A model generated the notes under the pieces. The model was not told where the DNA came from. It saw nothing but the letters and a program-made list of their open reading frames with translations, and searched no databases. From the NCBI GenBank assembly GCA_031772625.1, contig CM062818.1, forward strand, positions 1,678,048,667 through 1,678,112,666: a stretch of 64,000 nt of DNA, read 5' to 3'. Positions 34,701 to 45,248 of the stretch are shown in pieces. This DNA comes from Pinus tabuliformis (lineage: Eukaryota; Streptophyta; Pinopsida; Pinales; Pinaceae). Within the stretch, counting starts at the first letter, position 1. Each line of letters starts with the position of its first letter. The position numbers were made by a program, and so were the translations under genes.

Positions 34701-37700
34701 ATGCTCATATGTATTGATCCAAATGTCAAAAACTCACAACAATTGTCATATTTGCAAATATCCATCATAGACATATGAATTTATTTGCAAACATATTTCC
34801 ATTTATAGTCAGGAAATATCTTCAACAACTTTCCAGGGTACTCTTGTTTTCATTTATGCATAAAAAAGTTTGTAAAAAACATGCCAAGATTTAGACCTTT
34901 AGTCACAAAAAAATAAAATATAGAAATGCATGCATCATAGTTGCACATGAGTTGTCTTTGTGGCTAGATTAGTTTCATTTCCAATAATTGTTCCAACATC
35001 AATGTAATGAATATTTCTGAGCAGCTGTAATTTTAATTGCAAATATCGTTTTTTTATAAATTTAAAAAAAGAATCGTCTCGATAAGATCATGTGACTATA
35101 TATTTAAAGGTCACATTAAATCATTCTACACTTTACCCATATTTCCAATGAAATTTCAAGAACAAGTTGTACAGACAAATGTATATAACACTAGTCAAAA
35201 GACAAAGAAAGAAATTGTAAATAGATGACTAGCTATTGCAGTGTTGAACTCAGATACTTGTCATTAAACTTTTCATCTTGGGTAATATGTGATTTTGATA
35301 CCAACATTCTCTCAGGTTATTCAACATACAAAATTTCTGAAATAAGTGGCTATTTGTTTGAATTTAGCATTTTTACTCTCTCAAAAACTACCATCTAGTA
35401 GCCACTATCTCACAATGGCCTCGGAAGAACCTTGTCACAAAGAGCTTGTTACCACACAATCTAGTAGGGCCCTAGGAGGGAAACCTATTGGACTACTACT
35501 AGACTAAGTGACAACAATGGGATAAATACCTACTTTCACTTCAGTCAATGCTCCCTGCTCTTTATGAATTTTCACTTATGGGAGGAGTCCTGATATGAGA
35601 GAGCTCATTTGAAATGGATATGATAACAGCTAGGATTTAAGTGATTTCACAAATCCCATTCAAGGAGAGATAAAATAAAGACTCAAAGCTTCAATGAAGC
35701 TAATTCCCTATCGAGGGAAGGCTATAGAGATCAAGATCTAGGTTTTAAGATATGATGATGATAATGGGTGTTCCTAAGGTCAAGACTCTAAGAGATGATG
35801 TAGGACCTCTCAAAGGAGCTTTGTGTGATGATATGACACTTATCAAAGGCTCTTCGATTTCCTTGAAAGACCTAGGAAAGGCTTGCACTAGACTTAGGGT
35901 TTATGAATAAGTGTGGGAAGAAATGGTTCCAAGGTACTTACTAGGTCAAGGAAAGGGAAGAGAAATGGTCTCTTATGATTCAAGGCTCATACAACCCTCA
36001 ATAAAGCCACCTATCCAAGGAGATACAAGCTAGTTTTCCCTTCTAGGTCACACATAGGGAAAAAGGATTTATGGAGAATTAACTGTGAGAATTCCACCAA
36101 AATTTAAGATCATCCGGGGGAAACACTAAGGAAGAGTTCTATCTGAACGAAATCCCAAACTTCCTTCTCCAAAAGAATTTTCTTGATGCCCTAGCTAGTC
36201 GTCTTAGCAATGAGGGGACGAAAATTTTGAGAGGAGAAAAGAGAAGTTGATCACCAAATTTCTTGGACCAATTCCTAGTTCCTTAAACTATGGAGTCTCG
36301 GATGATTTAAATTTTTCCAAAATTGTCCTTAAGGAGGCTAAAGAGTGATGCCCTAGAAACCAATCTTTGACATTTACACACCCAATATTTATGTAGTTTC
36401 ATGGAAGAAAAACAAAATATTATCCACTAGGAACATTCATCAATTTACATGCCATGAGTAATATATTCAATTTCCAACCAAATAGAATTCCAAAATAATA
36501 TTCAACAAATTAGGGCACGAGAGCATTAACTAGTTACAACAATTCCATACATTAGACATTATTCCAAGAAAAATATTCAACTAAAATAACTTACAAGATT
36601 ACAATATGATATATCCATCCACAAATAAAAAAGTAGCTCCAAAGAAGATCGAAATTATAGCTCCAAATATCAAAATGCATCGAAGAGTCTCCACTAGCGT
36701 CCAAGAGAAAAAGTGTGAATTATTTTACAAGAGAATAATCCAAGTGATGATGATCATGTTCTCACAAATGAGGCTTGTCTCTATTTATATGAGTCTCTCA
36801 TAATTCGATTTAGCCTAATGAACCCCCAAAGTTATAAAATAATGTGCTAAGAATAAGCCTTGGTCATAAGCCAACCAAATATCTATTACAAGTTATGAGA
36901 AAGCCATCCTTAAACCAACCGAATTGATGGCATCATGATGTAGAAGAGTAATTAGAGGCCCTCATTGAGTACTCTTAGTACCATAATGAGAGCGAGGGCT
37001 CCAATAAATATGAATTGGGGGATGGACCCTAATTTTCCATTCAAGTCATCATGTGGTGCCTTATAGTGGTTTTGGAGCACAAGTGATGGTCACATGGGTC
37101 TCCTAATGAAAGATAAGCATGAAAAAATCTCCAAATGTGGGATCTTATGATGGTGTCTGCCCTCCCATGTCTCAAGGGTGATATAAACCTCCTCTAGGTA
37201 TTGGATCAGCTACCCTAATCATGCTAAGCCAACTAGGTCATACTAGTCCAAGTGCATCATCTCGCAAATAATGTGGGGAAATGAACAAATTGTTGAAGGT
37301 GCTAAGGATGCCCATGGAATGAAATGATGCTCAAACACATGATGGAGTCCTATGGCTCTCAACGCACCCCCTACAAATGTAAATATGATCCTCTAGTGGG
37401 ATTCAACCCTAGTTATGTTTCCTATCCCATGATGAAACCACCTACCAATTACATATAAGATCTAATGTGCTTCCTCACCATCAGGTACGATAATTCATTA
37501 GTGCATCTAAGTGAACCAGTATTGTTAATCAAGAGCACAAGTGAGACTTCATAATGGGATTCCCTTCCCAATTTGGGGCTTTAAGCATGTAATAATGTTA
37601 CCTCCTTAGGTGGGAGTGGCTAATAAGCAACCCTATTACGTGTTCCTAGCCCTTAAGGAGAAAGGAAGGTCCAAGATACATCCTTCAATTGATAGGGGTC

Positions 37701-37881
37701 ATGTGATTAATGATGAGATGGATAGGGACATAGGGGCTTGAAAGCTAAATGTCATGGGTTTAAGGATGGTGATGTTGAGGGATGTCCATATATTTAGGTG
37801 TATAGATGTAGGAGGGAGAAATCGTGGATACATGAGTTACTTCGACCTTTGTTTTTCCACCCTTCTTCATTTTCCTTTTTC
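34701..37881. other. Unassigned sequence between Helentron remnant and element C
   Basis: About 3.2 kb with only short frames. From about 35370 base composition and texture change (GC-richer, many GGAAG and TAGG words) and resemble old LTR-element DNA. On the minus strand a TATAAATA box lies near 36774-36781, and GGTTTCTAGGGCATCA, an LTR-end-like sequence, near 36330. No partner LTR or coding domain found, so this is not called as an element. Confidence 0.35.
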
Positions 37882-37886
37882 CTTTT

Positions 37887-39871
37887 TGGTGGGCCCCAGT
37901 ATTGTAGCAATAATGCTACAAATCCTGGAACTCCCTTCTTTAATTTTATCAACCCGGTAGTTCGTAACAAACTTGGAAGCGAGGGTGCTGTATGCACAAG
38001 TACTAGCTCTTGCCGCAGCTGTCACTTGGTCAGCTAGCACAAGTCCGCTAGGGGCTCAAGCCAACTTCTATGAGCTCTTATAAGAATCTTTTTAACTGAT
38101 GGACAAAAGCTAACTCAAAGGAAGCTAATCTACTTGCGGAAAGAAACTGAAAGCCAAAAAGAAACACAAACCCTAGCAAACCCTAATTCTACCAGCTAGT
38201 CCTACTGATGTAAAGGAGAGAATGCAAACTACGAAAAGAGATGCCATTACTTCTAGGAAGGTAAAATGCATGTGTCTAAGTTATCACTATCTAAAGAAAA
38301 CATATTTTTGTATTTTTTATTAAGTTATTAGAATTATCATGCATGTGCTTTTAACCGGCTTTTCACTGTGCAGGGATGGATCAAGGAGGAGGAATGCTTG
38401 GAAAAGGTTGGGATGGTACAGAGAGGGTCTAAGGGATCCCTAACATTCTTTCTGAGAGTTTCACAAAGTCTGGATGCTATGCAACCGAGGTTATGGACTT
38501 CTACAGGAAGTCTGCAGGGGTTTCTACAGGAAGTTCTGTAATTCTTCTACAGGATGTTTCGTGATTGGGTTTTTGAATGATAGGTGAGTGGGAGAGAATG
38601 CATGAATGGGTAGGGAGGTAGGGTAGGGGCCTAGAATGACCCAAGGACTGATGGATAGAGTTGATGAGAGGGTGTGGAAGTCTAGCTTGCATCAAAGAAG
38701 GTTTAGGCAATGGAAAAGCAAGAAGGTAGGGTTACGTGGCAAAAGAGCAGATGGGAGATGAGGAAACAGACTTGGTAATGGAGGAGCTGATCTGGACGAG
38801 GCTCAGATGAACGAGGAGGTGATGAAGGTGCCCTGCATAGTGTTTACCTGATCAAACCAACTACGTCTTGCATACAATCAAAATATTAGATGATCTATCT
38901 AACAGTTTAATGAGATCAGTGAACAACAACCTTATTCATGACAAGAATCACGTACAACATGTGAACAAAACATTATCAAAGAGATATAAACGCATGAATA
39001 ACTCCTACCAATCCATGCTAAACATAAAAAGCTACTTCAACCATCAAAAGCAACCTAAGTAACAAAGCACGAATTAAATCTAAAGAGCAGACTTTATTTT
39101 AAGAATGCAGCGAACAGACATAAAGATAAACAAGGGAGGTATTGGGCGCTTGAGATGGGCCCAACCCCAAGAGCTACAGCCTCCCAAGAGAGATTTAGAG
39201 CTGGTGCAAAGCTGGATTCATCTTTATTAATCAAGAATGAAGAGTTACATCAAAATTGTCCACAAGGAGAGCTTGAGAATGAGCTGAAGGCAAAGCTAAT
39301 CTATTGCCTACAAATCGAATTACAAAATGACTACAACAAGGCTATGAAATGAATAAATACTAGCTACTATCTACTGGCTAACTAGCTAACATCCACTGGC
39401 TAACCAAAATGAGGCCCTAAGCCTTCTTATTTATACATATTTGAGGACCCAACAGTCCTCCTAAACTTTAGGGACTCGGCTGCCCAAAACTTGGAGTTAA
39501 CAGCAGTCCTACTTGACTTGCTTGGATGCCCTTGTGCTGATTGATTCGGTGGCCCTTGAACTCCGAGCTGATGGTGGAGAATTTGAGGTAAGGGCCCATA
39601 AATGAAGGGGACACCTTCCTACAAATCCTCTAGCTTGTTCTCCCACGAATTTGGCTGCCAAGTGCTCATTAAGACCTTCAATTTTGTCTCCAAGTTGACC
39701 AAAAAGGCTACACAAAGCACCCATTAGACTTGTTGGCATAATGACTAACCAAATTCACTCTATTAACATAAATATAATAAAAAACATGCAATAAACTAAT
39801 GAGAATGGTGGATTAAGTCAAATTAGGAGGTTGAATGAGCCCAAATAATTGTCCATTTTTGGGGCTCATCA
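37887..39871 (-). repeat. 3' LTR of element C
   Basis: Minus-strand TATAAATA at 39428-39435. Three copies of TTCTACAGGA(A) lie at 38499, 38522 and 38545. Pairs with 45249-47232. Confidence 0.94.
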
Positions 39872-39884
39872 TCACCCCCCTACT
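39872..39884 (-). promoter_or_regulatory. Polypurine tract of element C
   Basis: Reads AGTAGGGGGGTGA on the minus strand, immediately upstream of the 3' LTR. Confidence 0.85.
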
Positions 39885-40113
39885 GAAAGTGTTGCTCATC
39901 CTCTGAGCAACCAATCTCTCTCCTCATCTTTGACGGCCCTGGTGGCCTCCTTGGCTAAAATCTCGGCCGATTTCTCCTTCTGCTGCCCTTTCTCCAAACT
40001 TCCTGTAGAAACAGTTCTCTGTCTTCCTGTAGAAACAGTCTGCTAACTTTCTGCTGCCTGCTGCTTTTCCTAGTGAATTCTCAGCCTTGTTATGAGTGTG
40101 CAAGTATATGCAA

Positions 40114-41031
40114 TCATATGGAAGAAATAGTGGCCTTGGCATTTCCTAAAACCTGCAACGTGAGGGCACTCATATGTTTTGTAACAAGGAAGTTGGTTAA
40201 ATTCACAAGATAAGCCATGGTCATGTTTCCAAGCAACAGGAATATGATAAAGGTGTTTTCTCTGGCTTTTTCAATAGCAATAGCTAATACATTACCCTCC
40301 ACAAAAAGAGTAACAGGAAGCAATAACAGCGCAGCAATTGGTGCCATGTACATGAGCAAATTCATAGAGTGAAGCTTCTCTGCCTCAGAGGTAAGCAGGA
40401 GCCCCTGAACAACTGATTTCAATGCTCTGGCAGCAGTTGATCCTAGGCAAACCAAAAAGCCAAAAAGGTGGAATAATGGCTCACTGTTGCTTGCAATAAC
40501 AATGCCAAATACCACAGGCACCAAGGCCATATAAACCACAGAAGACTCCCTCTTACATGTTATTATAAATGCAAAATATTGCTGTGAAGAAGGGAGTTGT
40601 TGCCCCAATAGCTTGATTGAAGGAGACTGGCAAATAGCGCAGAGAAATATTGCCACAAACAACCGAGAAGGAGAAAATGAAGCTCAGTGCCAATATCTCA
40701 AGAAACTGTCTCCTGGAGACGATGAACTGCATTGGTACAATCTCTAACCATGAAATTGCCAGAAAACCATAAAATGAACAGGCACACATGTGCAACATTG
40801 TGAGGAATATTGGGTATCTGCATCCAAAAAACTAAGTAGGCATTTGTTAAGCAATAGCACACCAATATTGGAAGAGTACCAAGCTGCAATAATGAGAGCT
40901 GTTGTAATAGTCTGGGACACAGGAAATGCACCATATTTTCCTTCTCCTGTTGGAGTTGTAGGTATGTCAATAACTTGTTGTTCAAGCTTTGGATTACTGC
41001 CCCGCCTCGTCCATGTTTGTGTTTCGGCCAT
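40114..41031 (-). pseudogene. Captured nucleotide-sugar/triose-phosphate translocator (NST-TPT family), intronless
   Basis: From an ATG at 41031 the translation gives a short cytosolic tail, then family landmarks in order: [62 protein letters not shown] (40600-40680), [54 protein letters not shown] and [20 protein letters not shown]. Such proteins are multi-pass Golgi/ER antiporters exchanging nucleotide sugars or sugar phosphates; it resembles the plant UDP-uronic-acid-transporter-like clade. Two one-base changes in homopolymers (A-runs at 40826-40831 and 40573-40576) shift frame, and the last membrane segment is missing (ends [10 protein letters not shown]). There are otherwise no stops and no introns. 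It lies in sense orientation inside element C, near its 3' end, so it was probably captured from an mRNA. Substrate cannot be told. Confidence 0.85.
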
Positions 41032-42221
41032 AGCTGAAGAGGGCTTGAAAAATCAGATCTGATCAATATTCGGAAGACCCAATTGGTTTCCAGACCTGCA
41101 CATCGTCTAGGTACTTGTCTATACTGTGTAGGACTCAGATGGACCCAAAACAGATGTACATGTCTCGTTATTATAAGCCTCCCCCAACTCTGCAACTTGG
41201 TGATCTTTTTAGCCTCCTCGAGCTGAGAGATGAAAGAGAGATCAGTTCCTATTGGGAACAACTTCAGATTGAGATTGAGATGTATGAGAAGCGAGCACAA
41301 ACACAAATCTCATCAGAGAGCTCCACCCCAGCTCTGCCTGAAAACCAAGCAGCTTACTCTGCCCTGGAAGACTCTGCTGTATTTTCCTGTAAAACATCTT
41401 CCTGTAGAATGCTACTGCCCCTCTAAGCGAGCCAGATACGCAACAGACTCTCGAGACAGGTAGAAAACCCCATGGAGGATGACTAGTTAACAGCTTGTGG
41501 GAGCAGAGGACGCGTACTTCGGCTAAGAATGTTGCAGACACAAATGAATCAGCGGGTGGTGAGAGTCAGTCGAGCATTTTTTTTAATTACGGCATGATTC
41601 ACGTGAGAGAGTGAAGTGGCCAAGTGTACATGGCCTCATGCAACTAGAAGTGTTTTTCCTCACTGTAGTGTAATTATGAACTGTAGTTCTCTGCCTGTAA
41701 TCACTCACCATTAGTTGCACTGGAGTTTAGAATATCCACACTGTCTGTGTTTTTTAAATTTCACATGCATGACTGATCCATGCATGCTGCGTGACTTTCT
41801 CATGAGTGCTAGAGAACTGGATGTCTTGCTATATTCATGGCTTAATTTCACCATTCCATTCGTTCATGCAATGCTTAGACTAGATTCATGCAATAGATGA
41901 ACAAGGTTTAGTCACATACCTGAAGTCAAACGGCTGCTTGTGAAGCTTTTTGCTGCTGCATGCTTGGATCCTTTGGTTGCATGAGGGCTTGGCTGATGAT
42001 TTTTGATTTCTTTTCCTTGTGCAGGTGTCCTCTGACCAGATCTAAGCTGCATGCATTTGTTTCCATGTTCAAATCTGCACCTTCAAGCTGTTGCTGTTGC
42101 AATGTCACAGAACCAGAACTTGTTTTCACCATTTCTCCCAAAAGGTAAAGTGGATTGATCTAAAACTTGCTGAGCATGTTTCTATCATCATGATGCATCT
42201 CCCATAGAAACATCGTGATCA

Positions 42222-42530
42222 ATGGATGCACGGATTTCGAGAAAAATGGAAAATGGCTGAAGATTTCAGAGATCGATTTCTCGAAAACCGTGCATCGGAA
42301 TTGGCTGAAACTACTTGGGTAGGTTACCATCACTCACATGCATATCTCCATGAAACAGGTTTTGAAACGGATGCACGGATATGGAGAAAATCCAAAAATG
42401 GCTGATGGAGATGGAGGCTGATTTCTTGGAAACCGTGCACCGGAATTGGCTAAAACTGCTCAAGCATGTTGCCATCACCCTTGTACAATTTCCCTTAAAC
42501 TAGTTTTTCAAATGGATGCATGGTTTTCAT
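42222..42530 (-). repeat. 145-bp tandem repeat in element C
   Basis: (A/G)TGGATGCACGGA-type words start units at 42222, 42367 and 42512; each full unit also contains AAACCGTGCA(T/C)CGGAATTGGC. Two complete units and a partial third. Confidence 0.8.
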
Positions 42531-42742
42531 GTTATGGCAAAAACAAATTTTGTTCTATGTATTTTTTCTTTAAGGCATTTTTCAAGTGTTTGCATGGAAG
42601 GGAAAACTGAGCTTGGGCTGTGATGCAGGTATGGAGATGATGGAGGAGGAGTTGGAAGATTGCATGAGGGCTTCTGAACCCTTGAGGAAGCTACCATGTT
42701 CGCCAAACCACTTTTTGAAATCCATGTCTAGTTTCCCACAAT

Positions 42743-42765
42743 TTCTACAGGAAGTTCCTGTAGAA
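42743..42765. repeat. 23-bp inverted repeat of the TTCTACAGGAA motif
   Basis: TTCTACAGGAA, a single G, then its exact reverse complement TTCCTGTAGAA. The clearest head-to-head pair among about 14 motif copies in element C. Confidence 0.95.
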
Positions 42766-43091
42766 GCACAATGAGAAGCACAATGAGGTGGAAAAAATGA
42801 TGGAGAAAGGCAAGGGATGGCCACACAAGTGCTTGCAGGTCTAATCAACAGATTCCCAACATCAGATTCCATTTTGTATTTGAATTTGGTTCGTCCAAAG
42901 GTTCTACAGGATGTTTCCTGTAGAAAAACAGAGCTTCCTGTAGAAGGCACAAAAAAAAATTCCTTTGACCTTGATTTGAGTGCTCCTCCTGTCATGAAAC
43001 GTCCTTCTTGCAACCTGCAATTAGCCAATGGAATTAGTTTTATTTTTCTTTTTCTTTTTCTCTTCTTTTTTTTTTTGAAAAACAACTAGGG

Positions 43092-43262
43092 CGCCTCATG
43101 GAGGTTTTCACCCTAATTGCCTGCCCTGGGCGCCTCCAAGGGAGGTTTTCACCCAAAGATCTTATCCTTTTTTCTCTTTTTTCCCAACCCATTGACCGCC
43201 TCATGGAGGTTTTCAATCAATGAGCCAATCTAAGGCACCTCCGAGGATGTTTTCACCTTAGA
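43092..43262 (-). repeat. Four-unit GCGCCTC/GGAGGTTTTCACC repeat
   Basis: Units begin near 43092, 43130, 43197 and 43236 with variable spacers. Next to a run of T and CTTT-type words about 75 bases long. Confidence 0.75.
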
Positions 43263-43372
43263 TTTCTATTTTCCTTTTTTTTCATTTTTTTCTTCTTTTT
43301 CTTTTTTCTCTTTTTTTTCCTTTTTTTTCTTTTTTTTTTCTACCCTACCCTACTTGAAAAACAAAATCGTTC

Positions 43373-44690
43373 TCAAGTATAAGAATACTTCCAATGGAGC
43401 CATGTGCACATCGAGATTAGAGGTAAACCGATGTGGAGGCTTGAAATGCATGCTTTGACAGCTATCCGAATCTCAGAGACCAAATGATTTGACTTTGAAG
43501 GGATCAAACATAGCTGAAGAAGAGAGTACTGCTGCAACTTAGTGACCGTCTGAAACCATATTTCAATATAGCTCTGATATCTTTGGTTCTTTTCTTGATC
43601 TGGATCATGTTTCATGTCACCTTCTAACATGACTTCCTCATGTTCCTCTTTTTGTTGATCTTTCTCTTGAATACATGGAAGATTTTATGGTAACCATGAG
43701 GGAACTCTCTCGATCTCTGATTCTGATCTCTTCTCTTCATCAAGTGCAGCCCATGGTTCTTTGATCTCCTCTTTGTAATCTTCTTTGTCCTTTGGTCCTT
43801 CAATGTTTTCAATATAATCTCTGTTTTGCAACACTCTTCCTGAGCTTTGGTGAAGATCATTGAGCTCAAAAGGAGTCATTTGCACGTGTTGTGCCTCAGC
43901 TTTGCAATTGGGTTGAGCTACTCCATTGTATGGCTTTTGAAATGGTACGGGTAGTTGAGTGGAGGTGTGAAATTGAGATGGAGATGGATGGCATTATGGT
44001 TGGGCAGGCATTTGGGGTTGCCTTGGTGGAGCAGGAGGCGATGGTTGTGGATGACCAGGTGGTGGAGGGAAAGAAGCGGGAGGAGTGTTGTATTGGGGCA
44101 TCCACTCCTGATGAGGTGCATTCCACTGAGGCTTTGGCTGAGCATAAGAGTGAAATGAATGAGCAACTAGTTGGGCATAATATGGATCTGTGAAGGAACA
44201 AGGAGGAGGTGTGAACCAGGAAGGATGAGTAGGGGGACCCCAAGAAGGCATGAAAGTGGCTTGGTAGGGGTCATAATAGGTCTCAGGTGTCCCTTGCAGT
44301 TCCTGCTGATAAGATCTATGTTCATGTGGCCTCCTTTGGTTCATTTAAATAGAGTGATTCAGTGGCTCCTTTAACTCTTTGATATGCAACTTTAAGTCCA
44401 GGCAAGGAAGGGCACTGATTCGTAGGATGGTATTCTTCACAGACAAAACACACTTCTAGGGAGTGCATTGGACATTCTTTCCTAGGATGCTTTCTAGTGC
44501 ACCTAGGACAAAAGATGACCAAAGCCCTCTTGGCTTCCTCTTGCTTCTTTTGGATCCACAGGGTATCCAATTGCATGGCAAGAAACTGCCTCATATCACT
44601 CTTGAAATATTCTATCTGATCTTCAAATTCGTCTTTGGACAAGGGACTGCTCCCAACATTTCTGCTTGTAGCCATTTGCTCCAAAGGAAT
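43373..44690 (-). pseudogene. Decayed gag of element C with two zinc knuckles
   Basis: Starting near 44684 on the minus strand: an acidic helix (FEDQIEYFKSDMRQFLAMQL), then two CX2CX3HX4C knuckles (CPRCTRKHPRKEC and CFVCEEYHPTNQC) and PSLPGLK. A frame change near 44335 leads into a Pro/Gln-rich stretch (44344-43994) and, past in-frame stops at 43994 and 43685, a charged tail to 43373. The segments after the frame change share one frame, so damage is one shift and two stops. Gag would form particles and bind RNA. A Lys-rich frame at 44612-44818 may be the original N-terminus. The knuckle spacing is the same as in elements A and B, but the PBS and LTRs differ. Confidence 0.75.
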
Positions 44691-44929
44691 GGTTTCTTCT
44701 TCTTCTCCCCTTGAGGTTCTTCAAATATGTCTTGTTGTCCACCTAAGGGTTCTTTAATCACAACCATCGAAGAAGAGAGAGAAGGTTGGCTGTGTGAAGC
44801 GGTGGGGGCGTTGTGCAATCATTTTTCTAACTTATCTCTACTCCTACAAGCCATGAAATGAAATATTTTTGGTTGATTTTTTCTTTTTTCTACTTCTACC
44901 TGCAAAAATGAAATAGATTGAACTACAAC

Positions 44930-45145
44930 TAACTATCTTGCTAAAATTAAAATGCGGAATTGAAATGAAAGCAGGAAAGGACTAATCTATTTTGCTCAAA
45001 TGAAATTGCAGGAATGAAATGCTAGTCTACGCTTGCGGAATTGAAATGCTAATCTACGCTTGCAGAAATGAAATTGCGGAATTGAAATGCTAATCTATGA
45101 AAGCGGGAAATGCTAATCTACTTTTGCATAAACGAAATTGCATAA
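44930..45145 (-). repeat. Leader repeats of element C
   Basis: Words GAAATGAAATTGC, GGAATTGAAATGCTAATCTA and CGCTTGC recur about every 40-45 bases between the PBS and gag. Confidence 0.7.
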
Positions 45146-45224
45146 TGGAAATGAAATATACTACTTAGCAGAAGATTGTAGTGGAAAATAGAAGAAAAGC
45201 GACAATCACCAATACTCTGACGCT

Positions 45225-45242
45225 TCCCCGGCAACGGCGCCA
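45225..45242 (-). promoter_or_regulatory. Primer-binding site of element C (tRNA-Asp)
   Basis: Minus strand reads TGGCGCCGTTGCCGGGGA, the complement of the plant tRNA-Asp 3' end with CCA, six bases after the 5' LTR. Confidence 0.93.
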
Positions 45243-45248
45243 GAAAGA

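Larger units (their letters stand above)
41032..43372 (-). other. Non-coding interior of element C with several repeat types
   Basis: No recognisable protein. Contains copies of TTCCTGTAGAA or its complement, a 145-bp tandem repeat near 42222-42530, four GCGCCTC-GGAGGTTTTCACC units at 43092-43260 and a long pyrimidine run (purine on the element's own strand) at 43263-43340. The part next to the transporter (41032 to about 41560) may include its captured 5' UTR; that is inference. Confidence 0.6.

Noticed and set aside
36330..36790. A minus-strand LTR with TATAAATA and GGGCATCA end
   Set aside because: No partner LTR, PBS or TSD found; kept only as a remark.
40085..41560. A functional transporter gene at this locus
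   Set aside because: Two frame shifts, missing last membrane segment, and position inside an LTR element. Sequencing error in the homopolymers could restore frame but not the missing end.
42582..43085. 167-residue minus-strand frame inside element C
   Set aside because: Starts in a Lys-rich translation of the pyrimidine run and contains the TTCCTGTAGAA words; no domain.
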